DNA of 64,000 nt, taken from positions 65,999,628-66,063,627 of the forward strand of contig CM077164.1 of assembly GCA_039583875.1 (NCBI GenBank). The letters run 5' to 3'. A program made the position numbers and the translations under genes. Under the pieces are notes generated by a model. It had not been told where the DNA came from. It worked only from the letters and a program-made list of their open reading frames with translations, and did not search any database. Shown one piece after another: positions 45,167-56,581 of this stretch. The stretch's first letter is position 1. Every line of letters begins with the position of its first letter. This stretch comes from Platanthera guangdongensis (lineage: Eukaryota; Streptophyta; Magnoliopsida; Asparagales; Orchidaceae).

Positions 45167-47384
45167 CTAGAAGCTCTTCCCGAACATTGTGTCCAGGCTA
45201 TCTTCCTTCTCGCTGGGCGGCGTCGCCGGAAACAGACTCGGCATCAGGTCCCGAGCAGAGATCTCCCCGCATCCTTCCACCAGCACCCCGGAGTCCTTCA
45301 TCATCGCGAGGGTGCACTCGGAGGTCTGGATCGAGTTGATCCGCAATCTCTCGACGAGGTCGGCCTCGCCGAAGATATGCGTGCTCTTGTAGGGGAGTGT
45401 GGGATCGATGTCGTGAGACGGGAAGAAGATCTCCGCCTGGCGACGAACCTCGCCGAGAAGGTGCTGGTTCTCCCCCTTCAACTTTGCGTTCGCGCCCTCC
45501 AGCTCTCCAAGGCGCGCGCGTAGGCGGCCGTTCTCCTCCCCGAGCTCGGCATTGCGGGCCTGGAGCTCGCCAGCAGCGTCGGCATCCGCAGCCAGTTGCG
45601 CGCGCAGGCGGCCGTTCTCCTCCCCCAGCTCAGTGTTGCGAGCCTGGAGCTCGCCCGCCGCCTTGGCATCCTGGAAAAAAGCCCACTTAGCGGCAGCAAA
45701 GCTTTCTGAGTAAAAGAGAGCGGTGCATAACACTTACCATCCCGCCAGCAGTCTGGGCGAGAAGACTGTCCGTGATGCCGAGCCGCCTCGCCTGATCGGC
45801 AACCTGCTCCTTGGCGAGGTCGCGAGCCTGCTCGGCCTTTTCGAGCTGGTGGCTGATGGGAAAGCTGCGTCGCGCCAACATGTGCTGCAGCTCCAAAGTC
45901 CGTAGGTGGGACTGCAGACCCTCATGGCCGAGCTGCCGGAGGGTCGTCCTCTTGTAGGCCTCGGCATCCTCCCGACCATAAAGGCCGAAGCCGAGGGTGT
46001 AGGCGTGACCGGTGGCGGGCTCGCGGTCGTGCCAGGACGGGTGCAGAGTGGAGACGGAGACTCGATGAGCGAGCTCGTCCCACTACAGCATGGGCTCGCC
46101 CGCAGAATCCTTCCAGCGCGCGCCGAAGTTGAAGAGGGGGTGCTGCTTCGGCGGCGCGCGCTCGCGGGCGGTCCTCTTCGCCGAAGGAGGAGGGGAGACC
46201 GCCGCCGAGGTGGAAGGGCCCTTGCCACCCTTTCGGCCCTTGCTGTTCGTCTCCTTCAGCGGGCTCCCAGGTGACGCGTCGGGAGGAGTCTCCGACGAGC
46301 TGATGTACTTGGGGCTGGGCTGATGTTGATGTTGTTGCCCCCACGGAGCTAGCAGGGCTCTCCGCATCTTTTTCATCTGACGGGGGCCGGATGGCGGGTT
46401 CGACCCCGCGTCCTCAGTTCGCCTCTTGCCGGAAGAGGGCTGCAAGAGGGCCGCCTCGTCTCGGCAGGCCGCTGCCGCCGCCCTCTCGCGAGCAAGAGGG
46501 TCAGTATCAAGCCCCGGGTCCGCAAAAGGCGGGTTTGCGGGGATTATTCGCTCCCCTGCAGGAAAATACTTGGAAAGGTTAAAAAATTCAGATATGATGA
46601 TGTGCCGAGCTCGCGAGTAGGCGAGCTCGGCAAAATGAGGAGAGCATACCTTCGCCGGGCAGAACCGGGGGAGCGCGTCGAGGCCTCTCCGCAGGAAGGC
46701 GACCTCGAAATCTTTGTGGAGGAAGAATTTGTGGAGCTCGGCGTCGTTGCCGAACACGGCCGGCGGGCGGTACGCCTCCTCGCCTTTCTGTTGCGGCGAG
46801 TAGGGGATGTTGCCGAGATCGCCCTTGATGAAGGCGATCTTGGTCATCCAGGTATGGTGCTTGTTCGCGATCTCGCGAACTTTGATCAAGGAGCCGCCGA
46901 AGTAGGCGACCCCGTCCGTCGTCCCCTTATAGGAGAAGAGTTTCCTGAACACCGTCAGGTTGAACTCGATCCTCTCCCGCCGGAGGTAGCTCGCGAACGC
47001 CACCATCATGGCGATGGCGTTTGAGTTCAGCTGCGCGGGGACGGCCCCGTAGTATTTCAGGATCTGCCGGATCTCCGGCCACAAGGGAAGTCGCAGACCC
47101 ACCTCGAAGTGCGAGATGGGGAATGCGAGCTCGTTCTCGTAGAACGTGTTGATGGCCTCGCCCGGCCCCGGCCTGCACGCCTCAAAGCCCGGCGGCACAT
47201 ACAGGGCTATGAATTCTGCGAGCTCCTCCTCGCTGGTGTGGCCGTCGAAGAAGCAGTAATCCGCGAAGTGCTGCGCGCATTTGTAGCGGCCATCGGCGTC
47301 CGGGTTGGTCTTGCCCATGATCGCAGAGAAGAAGCGAAGCGCTGCGCGAGTAGAAAAAGGAAAAGAGCAAGGAAGGGAAAGCAA
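45167..47384 (-). pseudogene. G3 antisense gene 1: Transposase_28-type protein with coiled coil
   Basis: From ATG 47318 (MGKTNPDADGRYKC; an upstream start at 47384 also exists) the protein has the plant Transposase_28 (PF04195-like) pattern: FIALYVPPGFEACRPGPGE, PISHFEVGLRLPLWPEI, FGGSLIKVREIANKHHTWM, KIAFIKGDLGNIPY. A probable intron lies at about 46556-46649 (GTATGC donor, T-rich stretch, TGCAG). A Ser/Pro/Lys tail follows, then a TAG at 46083-46085 after which the frame continues to 45738. A GTAAGT donor (45737) and TTTTTTCCAG acceptor (45671) bound a 67-nt intron that joins in frame to a coiled coil with two copies of a unit containing AAGELQARNxELGEENGRLRA, ending at TAG 45167. Function is unknown. 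Despite the Pfam name there is no transposase evidence. Confidence 0.8.
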
Positions 47385-47430
47385 AGCAATAAAGACAGTA
47401 CGGGGGTAGGTGAGGGGGGGGGGGGGGGGG

Positions 47431-47441
47431 GGCTATTTATA
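47431..47441 (-). promoter_or_regulatory. TATA box of antisense gene 1
   Basis: TATAAATAGCC on the minus strand lies 47 bp before the upstream start and 113 bp before ATG 47318. A 19-bp C run (minus strand; 47414-47432) follows directly. Confidence 0.6.
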
Positions 47442-47476
47442 GGAAAAGGAATCTGAGGCAGGCTGTCACATCGGCG

Positions 47477-47524
47477 CAGCTCGCCGCCCCAGCTCGCCAC
47501 CCCAGCTCGCCACCCCAGCTCGCC
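47477..47524 (-). repeat. Four 13-bp repeats upstream of antisense TATA
   Basis: GGCGAGCTG occurs at exact 13-bp spacing (starts on + at 47477, 47490, 47503, 47516) with GGGT-type spacers, about 35 bp upstream of the TATA box. It is a plausible promoter-proximal element. Confidence 0.85.
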
Positions 47525-47713
47525 GACTTCCGGCGCATCCCAACTGAGGCTAAGTCAAAACATTACGGCTTTTTATTTAAATAACATAATTAATAATGTT
47601 CTAAGAGTTGTTCATCACAGAAGGGGAAAAGTTCAAAACAGAAAAGGAGGAGCGCGAACAGGGAGGGCATCGGGACGCGAGCGACGGTCGGCTCGGCAGA
47701 GGAGCCCGCAAAC

Positions 47714-48788
47714 TTACCTCCCCCGGCCTCGCGACCCCCGCCCCCCAAGCTGCCGCGCGCGGAGTAGCTCGCGGATCCTTCCAGAATTCCTTTGCGCGAC
47801 CAAGAGACCGTCGTCTATCTCATCCAGGAGTCGGGAGGGAGACATCAACTCGCCAGGTCGGCCGAGGCGCACCTCCTCGGCAAGACGCGCATAGTCGCGC
47901 TGCAGCGTCTCGTTGACTCCTTGCACCTCGCGCAGTCCGCACACCAGCTTCTTGAGGAGCTTGACCTCCCTCCTCGACAGCTCGCCCTGATCCACCTCCG
48001 GACCCAAGTAAGAGTCCAGTGAGCTCGGAGACGGGAGGGGAGAATGGTGGGCTGCCCGCGAGGACTCCTCGGCAGCCGATTGACTGGGAAGGGCTGTAAG
48101 GGCAAACGTCAGCGAAGCAAAAGCTAGTGAAGCACAGAGTTGAGCGAGGCAGACCTGAAGAGCTCGGCGGCTCAAAGGAAACGCGAGGAGGGATGAACCT
48201 CAGGTCCTTCCCGCGACCTGGGCCGCGAGCCCCCGGCGAGATGAGCTCGAAGCCCGGGACAGGAATGGACACCAGGCCTCCCCCGGCAGCCGTATCAATT
48301 TGCCGAGGAGGGGAGCCAGGTGGTGAAGCTGGCCTCTGCGAGCTCACAGGCAGGATCCCGAAGATGAGCGGCGGATCCCGGGGATGGTTGTCCGGTGCTG
48401 AGAGTCGCGAAGTGGCGAGCGTGACCTCGCCTCGCGGCGTAGGGACCCGCGGCGCAGTGCCCTCGTCATCTGGTAGGCCACCCTGATCGTCACCGACAAC
48501 AACAACCTCCCTGTCATTTTCTAGAATAGTTCGAGTAGAAGATCCGGTCTCGCGAGCCAGCGTGGCCCTCAGGTCGTGGAAGATGGGCTCGGCCGCCTCG
48601 GGGAATGGCTTTGTCCTCTTGGAGCTCGGCTCGGCGGGGTCAATTTGAGGAACTTTCACGGGGACCGCCGTCAGCGCGGCAACGCGAGCCGCGGAAGCCT
48701 GGCGAGCCCGGTCTATGCGCTCTTGAATCTCCTTAGGAAGGGGAATCTTGGCAAGGCAGCAGGGGGAATGGCAAGAGCCAGGCAGCAT
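47714..48788 (-). pseudogene. G3 antisense gene 2: two-exon ORF of unknown function
   Basis: Exon 1 reads KIPLPKEIQERIDRARQAS, then DPAEPSSKRTKPFPEAAEP, EVVVVGDDQGG and a Pro/Ser-rich stretch to about 48155. A donor CAG/GTCTGC (48154) and acceptor CCTTACAG (48094) define a 61-nt intron whose removal keeps frame into exon 2 (SQSAAEESSRAAHHSP, SRREVKLLKKLVCGLREVQ), a predicted coiled coil ending near 47714, where GTAAGT overlaps the stop and could be another donor. A TATATATA lies at 48799-48806 (minus) but the only in-frame ATG (48788) is too close to it, so the true start is unresolved. It may be an upstream part of antisense gene 1 rather than a separate gene. Confidence 0.5.
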
Positions 48789-48924
48789 AGCAGGTGCATA
48801 TATATAGCCGCAGGTGGCCCCCACCAGAAGATTCCCTCCAACTCGCCAGCCAGAGCTCGCCGCACACTTCGGGTTGGAACTTTCTTTCCGAGATTTTTGA
48901 CAAGCTCGAAAAGAGCGGGGATTG

Positions 48925-49567
48925 TGTACAACCCCGTGTCCGGCGAGCAGGGTCGCAGGGGAGCTCGGCAACAGCATGCGAGCTCGGCAGCAGCAGGGGC
49001 GAGGCTGAGCTCGGCATCCGTCGGCCAGAGATCAGGAACAGCAGCCAAGCGGGCTGCAGCTCGCGCCCTTGCAGTGGAGCTCAGCGGCAGCGGGCGAGCA
49101 GAGCATGCCGAGGTGGCCAGGGGTCCCAGCTCGCCTGGGGGTCAGAGGTACTTTTTACTGTTTTACCCCTGCTGGTCTGCCCATAGCCCTTCAAAACAGC
49201 GGAGTTTGGCTGTTGGCAGACCCAACTGAGGGTTTTCTGGTAATTTCAGGTCAGTTATTTTGGTTATTGGTAGTCCGGATTTCAAAAGCTATAAATAGGA
49301 CCCAAGGGGTACCCCAGAAAGCAGGTTCTCCATGTGCTCCTCTCCCCAAAATCTCTAAGTGCTTTCTGAGGGTACCTTAGCTCGGCTTCAGGCTAAGGAG
49401 GGGAAGCGCTCTGAGATCTTCCGGGCTTGTGGTGGGACCTCCCTGCCGAGCCCTTGGGTCGGTTTCTCCTTGCTTTCGTCGTTTTTCTTGCAGGAACAAA
49501 GTAGGCGCGCGACCACCCCCTTCCCCAAGGGGCGAGCTCCACAGGAAGCTGAGTTTCGGTTTCAACA
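48925..49567 (+). repeat. G3 3' LTR (643 bp)
   Basis: TGTACAACCCC...TTTCAACA, followed by the target duplication GTCGA. It contains TATAAATAG at 49290-49298 and matches the left LTR closely, with scattered substitutions. Confidence 0.96.
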
Positions 49568-49572
49568 GTCGA

Positions 49573-52500
49573 CACAAATTTACTTAGTTAAATTTGTCAT
49601 TCTTATTCTATGTTTAGAATAACTAATTCAATTTTAAAATAATTGAATTTAGTTTCATCCAGTGGTTTGGTGAACATGTCAGCTGAAAATTAGTATTGAC
49701 AAATTCTAAACTTATATCTTCCTTTTCAACATGATCTCTAAGAAAATGATATCTTATTTTTATATGCTTAGTTCTGCTATAGGAAACATGATTTCTAGTA
49801 ATAGAAATGACACTAGTAGAATCACAAAATAATGGAGTTCTACTTACCTGGATGCCATAATCCTCAAGTTGATGTTGAATCCATAATAGCTGAGCACAAG
49901 AGCTACCTGCAACAACATATTCAGACTCAGCTGTGGATATAGCCACACTTGTCTGCTTTTTGCTGCTCCATGACACCAATCTTCCACCTAGGAACTGACA
50001 TGTGACAGAAGTACTTTTCCTATCTTCTTTGCATCCTGCAAAGTCTGCATCTAAATAACCTGTTAGTAGAAAATCTGTATTCTTAGGGTACCAAAGGCCA
50101 AGATTTGGTGTTCCCTTAAGATATCTCAAAATTCTTTTAACTGCAGTATAATGAGATTATTTAGGGCTAGCTTGATACCTAGCACAGATACTTGTAGCAT
50201 ACATGATGTCTGGCCTACTAGCAGTCAAGTAAAGATGGGAGCCAATTATCCCTCTATACAAATACTAATCTACAGGTTTTTCTGCATCATATTTGCCTAA
50301 GGCATACTTGACCCCATTGGAGTTCTCATGGTGGAGGATGACTCCATACCATATTTCTTAATTAACTCATCGGTGAACTTAGACTGAGATATGGACAAGC
50401 GATCATCAGTATGTCTAACTTGAAGTCCCAAGAATAATTTCAGCTCACCCATGCTGCTCATCTCAAACTTAACTTGCATATGTTTGGCAAACTACCTACA
50501 AAGGTGGTTCTCATTTGATCCAAAGATATTGTCATCAACATATATCTGGACTAGGATCATCTTGCCTTTTCATTCCCTTAGGAATAAAGTTTTGTCAATT
50601 TTCCCCCTTAAGAATTTGTTCTCAATGAGGAATGTAGATAGGGTTTCATACCAAGCCCTAGGGGCTTGTTTCAAACTATATAGTGCTTTCTTAAGCCTAT
50701 ACCCATAATTAGGATAAAGAGGATCTACAAAACCTGAGGGTTGTTCAACATAGACTTCCTCTTTTAAGTCACCATTCATAAATGCTGACTTGACATCCAT
50801 CTAGAATACTTTGAACCCTTGATAAGCTGCAAAGGCTAGGAACAGCCTTATTGCTTCCAACCTTACTACTGTGGCAAATGTTTGATCAAAGTCTATTCCC
50901 TCTTCCTGCCTGTAGCCTTTGGCTACCAGCCTTGCTTTATTCTTGTCTATGATGCCATTCTCATCTAGCTTGTTCCTGTAGATCCACTTAGTCCCTATGA
51001 TATTGTGATTCTTTGGTTTAGGAACTAACTTCCATACTTTACATCTTCTGAATTGATTCAGCTCCTCCTGCATTACATCAATCCAGTTTAGGTCTTGTAT
51101 GGCTTCTTCAAATTTCTTAGGTTCCATCTGGGATAGGAAACTTGAGCAAAGAACTGTGTTCATGTTCTTGCTTATGGTTTGAGCAGCTTGCCTAGGATCA
51201 CCAATAATTTGATGTGCTGGATGATCCTTTAGATGTCTTGTTGTTGATGGCAATCTATCTACACCTTGATTTTCTTCAATCTCCCCACCAACCTGTACTC
51301 CATTATTTTCAACATCAGCTTGTGGGTCTTGTACCCCCCCCTGGACAGAAACAATCATTTTCTTCATCCTGACTTGCAGGTTGGTCTTCATTAATGGTTA
51401 GCTTGTCCATCTTGTCCTTCAAACCTGTAGAGCTACAAGAAACACTAGACTGCTCATAATTGATTAGTTCTGTTTCATCAAAGACTATATGAACAGATTC
51501 TTCTACAACTTGAGTTGTCAAGTTATAGACCCTGTAAGCTCTACTATTGTTGCTGTATCGAACAAATATCCCTTCTTGGGATTTGGCAGCAAACTTAGTT
51601 AAATAAGACTTGTCATTGTTAAGTACATAACACTTGCTACCAAAGATCCTAAAATATGATATGTTTGGTTTTCTGCATTTCATTATCCCATAGGGTGTCT
51701 TTTTGTGGCTCTTTGTGATGGATGCTCTATTGAGAACATGACATGTAGTGTTTACTGCCTCAGCCTAGAAATATTCTGGGAGAGAAGTGTCACTTAGTAG
51801 TGTTCTACCCACCTCAATAAGAGTCCTATTCTTTCTTTCAGTAATACCATTTTGCTGAGGAGTTCTTGGTGAGGAGAACTCTTGATGAATACCTAGTTCT
51901 TCACAAAATCTTGTCATGCATTCAGACTAAAATTCAGTTCCATGGTCACTTCTAATTTTGACCACTGAACTGTTAAGTTCACTCTGAATTTGCCTAACAA
52001 AATTGTGGAAGATAGTAGGGGTTTCAGATTTCTGCCTCAGGAAGAAAACCAAGTAAATGTAGAATAGTCATCCACAACCACAAGTGTATAAACTTTCCTA
52101 CCCAGATTATGAACTGACATAGGACCAAATAGATCCATATGCAGGAGGTACAAACACCTCACAGAATCTTTGGTATCATGTCCATGAAAAGAGGTCTTGG
52201 TATGTTTGCCATTTTGACAAGCTGAACATACACCCTCTTTTATGCACTTGAACTGAGGACCATTCCTCACTAACTCCATGCTATAGAGTTGTCCTGTAGT
52301 CTTATAGTTAAGGTGAGCTAGCCTCTTGTGCCATTGGACACAATGAGATGCATTCTCATCTGCAACTAAACATATAGGAGAGTTCATATTCTCACAATCT
52401 AGGTTTAGACAGTAAATATTTCCTTTCCTATATCCTGACAAGATGACCTCTTGATCACTTTTCCTTCTAATCTGACACCCATTCTTAATAAAGGAGGTAT

Positions 52501-52768
52501 CATAACCAAGATCACTCAGTTGGCTTATGCTTATTAAGTTGTGTTTCAAACCTGTTACATAAGCCACTTGGGTGATTGTGAGAGAACTAGTGGAAATGTT
52601 ACCAAACCCTTTGATGATCACCTTTTCAGAACCACCAAAGATAACTTTGGGTCCATTCTCTATGGGAGAGTAGTCCTTCAGCATCCTTCTTGTTCCAGTC
52701 ATGTACCTGGAACATCCACTGTCCAAGTACCATATAGGGGTATGACCACCTGGAATCACCTGCAACAA
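49573..52768 (-). pseudogene. S1 pol (protease, integrase, RT, RNase H), frameshifted
   Basis: Segments in order on minus: 52768-52037 protease ([13 protein letters not shown]) and integrase start (WHKRLAHLNYKTT, CSACQNGKH, HMDLFGPMSV); 52036-51684 integrase core with stops (PRTPQQNG recognisable); 51683-51315; 51391-50801 RT start ([27 protein letters not shown]); a TAG just after FKVF; 50800-50570 ([27 protein letters not shown]); YVDDNIFG near 50530; 50479-50297; 50129-49623 RNase H (DADFAGCKEDRKSTS, STAESEYVVAG, TKHIKIRYHFLRD). The catalytic YVDD survives, but many frameshifts and stops make it non-functional. G3 interrupts S1 just after the RNase H end. Confidence 0.9.
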
Positions 52769-52774
52769 ATAAAA

Positions 52775-54982
52775 TCACTTTACCTTAGAACCCCAATGGT
52801 TATTGGGTTCTAGGTTCAAGTTAAACTGAAATTTGACATACTTACCAACAACCTTTCTTACAGGTAAGCTGACATTATTCCTGACACTGGTGTTGTGCCA
52901 ACAATCAATGACATAATGTCCAACCTTGCCACAACACCAGCACTCATATCTGTTATACCTTCTTTTAGGTACAGTCTTAACAACATTGCTGTCAGCAGTC
53001 TTAAAAACTACTGGTACAATGGACCTTTTCTTAGGTGTTGGGGCTACACCCTTGTCATTCAGATTACCAGGCTTACAGTGACCATGTGTAATATCATGAT
53101 CATACTTGTTTGTTGGCTGTAACACTTTCCTGAAAGCAATAGGGGGTTTGAAGGCTAGTGGCTGAACTAAGGCTTTACCTTTTCCTTTAGAATTAGCTAC
53201 CCTAGTTCTCCCCTTGAATCCTAATCATATCTTACCCTTTTATGGAATGAAGTCATCAATTAAGGGTAAGACTGACTTTGGCTTTAAGAATTTAGCCACA
53301 AATTCCTTCTCTCTTTGTAGTCTGACTTCCAGACCCTTGATCTGATCATTTTTGAATGTAATTGTTCCCATCTGAATAATAGTTATGTTTTTTATCTTGG
53401 CAATCTCATTCATCTTCTGATCCAGCAATTTTTCTGAATCATATGCAGCCAACTTAAGAGCAGTAATTTCCTTAGCTTGTTCTTTATTAAGGATTCTGCT
53501 TCTCCTTAGTGTTTGCAACAGATCACCATACTCATCAATAAGTTGATGAACATCCCCTTCAGATTCAGATCCATCCACATCTCTTGATGCAGATGCTTCT
53601 GATTCTGATCCAGTATAATAATCAGAAACTGTAGATAGATTGTTTACCTTACTTGGACCAGGCTGATCCTGATACTGATCTTCCTCAGTCAAAGCCATCA
53701 GCCCTTTGCAATGATGATCTTCAACCACATTTATTGAGTCCAGCAGTTGCAAGAACTCAGTCTCTTCTGAATCCTCTTCAGTAGTAAACAATCCTATATA
53801 AGCTTCAGCTTCTGTCTCTTCTCTTGAATCTGATGATGATGAATCAGTACAACTTTTCTCCTTCTTTGCAACAAGGGATTTCTCCTTTTTCCCTTATGTT
53901 GTTGCTTCTTCTTATCTTTAGACTCCTTTTCTTTTATCAGGACAATCTGCTATGACATGTTCTGGCCTGTTGCAATAATAGCAAACAACCTTAAAAGAAG
54001 TTTGTTTACTGGGGTTATAGTCATACCTGTTATCCTTGGATGCTTTCTTCTTCTTGTAATAGTCATCCTTGGAGTAGGATGAAGAAGGCTTTGTTCACCA
54101 CTTCTTTTTCTTCATAAACTTTTTAAACTGCCTTGTGAAGATAGCAAAGTCTTCATCAGAATTATGACTGTCTGATGTGTTGATATCAGTATTTTCACAT
54201 TCATCTTTAGCCATTCTCTTGGGAGATGAAGGTGACTTTCTCCTGCCCTTTCTTGTAGCTTCAGCCTTGAAGGCAACTGAATTTTCTCTATAATCAGACA
54301 TCTTGCTCTTCTCCTCGTCCTTTCTGGCAGTGAGCTGCATCTCATAGGACAACAGTTTTCCAAATAAGGTTGATGGAGGTGTATCTGCAAGTCTGGCCAC
54401 CTCTCTGATGACATATATCTTTGTATCCCAATCCTTGGTTAGATATCTGAGAAACTTATCATTTAACTCATAATTGCTAAAGACTCTTCCATAGGTCATT
54501 GGCTCATTAACAATTCTGAAGAATTTCTTATAGCATTCAGCTATGCTGTCTGACTTAGCTTGTCTGAAACTTTCATACTCTTGATTTAATAATGACTTAC
54601 TATCCTCTCTTACTTCTTCTGTCCCCTCCAAGTAGACAATCAAAGTGTCCCACATCTCCTTGGAGGTTTTGCAATGGACTAGATTCTGGAATGTTGAATC
54701 ATCTATGACACTCACAATTATGTTCTATACCCTCTTGTCTAGAGTTGCTAGGATGATCTCTTACTTAGTCATTTCAGAATAGCTTTTAGGAGTCTTGAGG
54801 TTAGCATCAAGAACTGATATCTTCATAGGAATAAATGGTCCTTCTAGAACTATGATATAGATTCTTGGATCAGATGCTTCTATGAACAATCTGACCATCT
54901 CTATCCATATTCCAAAATTCTCTTCCCTACAGATAGGAAGTTTCATTGATCCAAATTCCTTCTGATTCTCACTGGAACCCAA
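52775..54982 (-). pseudogene. S1 gag with two zinc knuckles, broken
   Basis: N-terminus 54982-54761 (REENFGIWIEMVRLFIEA, VLEGPFIPMK); core 54715-54095 (SKEMWDTLIVYLEGTEE, LLNQEYESFRQAKSDSIAE, KFLRYLTKDWDTK); the first knuckle CYYCNRPEHVIADC near 53950; an acidic and coiled-coil region 53791-53240; and the C-terminal part 53125-52775 with a second knuckle CWCCGKVGHYVIDC. Stops and frameshifts separate the pieces. The final TGA (52775-52777) is in the same frame as pol. Gag packages RNA; two knuckles far apart are notable, and S3 shows the second as well. Confidence 0.88.
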
Positions 54983-55049
54983 TCTGCCTAATTGATTTCT
55001 TCCTTGGAGATCAACTCAGACTGTTAAGTCTTTTCTTTGAGCAACCTCC

Positions 55050-55060
55050 CTCTGATACCA
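55050..55060 (-). promoter_or_regulatory. S1 primer binding site (iMet tRNA type)
   Basis: TGGTATCAGAG on minus, two bases after the end of the 5' LTR. Confidence 0.9.
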
Positions 55061-55062
55061 CT

Positions 55063-55825
55063 TGAAAGAATTGGTTTCAAGATATCCTAAACACCTAGAG
55101 GGGGGGGGGGGTGAATAGGTTCAATTCTTTTTTACTTAGGCCGATCAATTATGTGTCTGTTAGATCAACTTATTCAGCACAACATTCAAACAAACACAAC
55201 ACAAAATAATACAAGCACAACCAATCACAGATTGCACACAGATTTATAGTGGTTCCCCAAATGATGGGTACATCTAGTTTCCCCCTTCGCCTATCTAGCA
55301 GTGTACTAGATTCAGCTTAACTTCCTTATTCTTCCCTCAGATCCTCAGATCTTATAACTCATAACCTTGAAAGGTCCATACAGCTCAGACGTAAACAAGT
55401 CCTACAACTCAGATTCTCCCAGAGAACCCTGCCTCAGAGTGAGTCCACACTCCTACAGCTCTGGCAATTAAGCCCTACCTCAGCCTTTTCCAAGGCCTAC
55501 AACTCAGGCAATCAAGCCCTACCTCAGCCTCTTTAACAAGCCTACAACTCAGGGAATGTAATCCCCTACCTCAGGTACTTAGCCCTAACTCAGCCTTTAT
55601 AAAAATAGGCTTACAACTCAGATCTATAAAAGATCCTACAGAAACATTGATATTAAAAAGAATAAATCCTTCACCCTGGTAGAGAGAGAATGTGTTGAAG
55701 GATTCTTGGTCAGTTCTTGATAGATCTGAAAACTTTAGATCCAACCTGTCTTAGCTTCTTCAAAGCTTCTTGAATTTGAACAAAGTAAGGTTGATCTTCT
55801 TGAAGTTGATCTTCAATCAACTTCC
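55063..55825 (-). repeat. S1 5' LTR, 3' portion (sense)
   Basis: Aligns with 21442-22204 of the 3' LTR. Cut by S3 at 55826; CTTCC at 55821-55825 is the S3 target duplication. Confidence 0.94.
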
Positions 55826-56109
55826 TGTTGGGTATTGTATCCACAACGCACCTGATTTGAAGAAGCCCATGAACAAGCTAAGGTAAATAGACAATGTATT
55901 TGATGAAATCTTTTAAGTTGTGCTTGCAGTTATTCCACGCTAAGTACACACCAATGTCAGAGTGCAGTAGGTCAATATACACGGGTCTGCGCGACGTAAT
56001 CCCTCGTTGAGTAGATCAGTGTGTTGGCCTACGTGTACTCTCTCTATTGGAGTGTACTTATTTTCAAGTACAGGGCTGTGATAATGCAAGAGCAGACAAG
56101 GAGCAAGGA

Positions 56110-56450
56110 TGGGTCAAAGAGCAGCTCATGGGTGGAAAGACGAAAAATCGTCTAAGTAATAATCGACGAGAATCACCAAGTGATTCTCGCCGATTCGGGG
56201 TCAAAGAGCAGCTCATGGGTGGAAAGACGAAAAATCGTCTAAGTAATAATCGACGAGAATCACCAAGTGATTCTCGCCGATTCGACGAGAATCACTAGTG
56301 ATTCTCGCCGAATCATCGAGAATCACTGGCTGATTCTCGCCGTCTCTATCCGGCTAAATCAGAGCGTGCAAATCTGTCGCTAAGTCAAAATCGTCGAGAA
56401 TCACTGGCTGATTCTCGCCGAATCGACGAGAATCACCTTCGATTCTCGCC
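56110..56450. repeat. GAGAATC/GATTCTC hairpin array and 87-bp duplication (S3 LTR)
   Basis: Six hairpins with a near-constant stem (CGAGAATC...GATTCTCG) and different loops. The first two lie in an 87-bp tandem duplication beginning with GTCAAAGAGCAGCTCATGGG. The array lies about 300-620 bp from the LTR start. Same block at 62270-62612. Confidence 0.93.
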
Positions 56451-56573
56451 GATTTTGACTTAGGCGAATTTCTGGAACCCGCTGGACCGGACTCAGCCGC
56501 TGGCGCTGCTTTGAACCGGGCTTAGGGTTTCTTCTGGTGGGACCCACAATAGTCATAAAGAAGTATTCTACTG

Positions 56574-56581
56574 TATAAATA
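56574..56581 (+). promoter_or_regulatory. S3 LTR TATA box
   Basis: TATAAATA, about 120 bp after the hairpin array, conserved at 62734-62741 in the 3' LTR. Confidence 0.7.

Larger units (their letters stand above)
25441..49567 (+). mobile_element. G3: Tat-lineage Ty3/gypsy with antisense genes, nested in S1
   Basis: Flanked by GTCGA at 25436-25440 and 49568-49572. Both LTRs are 643 bp once S2 is removed, beginning TGTACAACCC and ending TTTCAACA. Sense order on +: LTR, gag, protease, RT, RNase H, second RNase H, integrase, a 146-bp tandem array, an antisense gene block, 3' LTR. The second RNase H and the antisense Transposase_28-type protein are hallmarks of Tat elements such as Grande and RIRE2. 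Base composition is markedly GC-rich compared with S1 and S2. Lesions in gag and pol make it non-autonomous. Confidence 0.94.
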
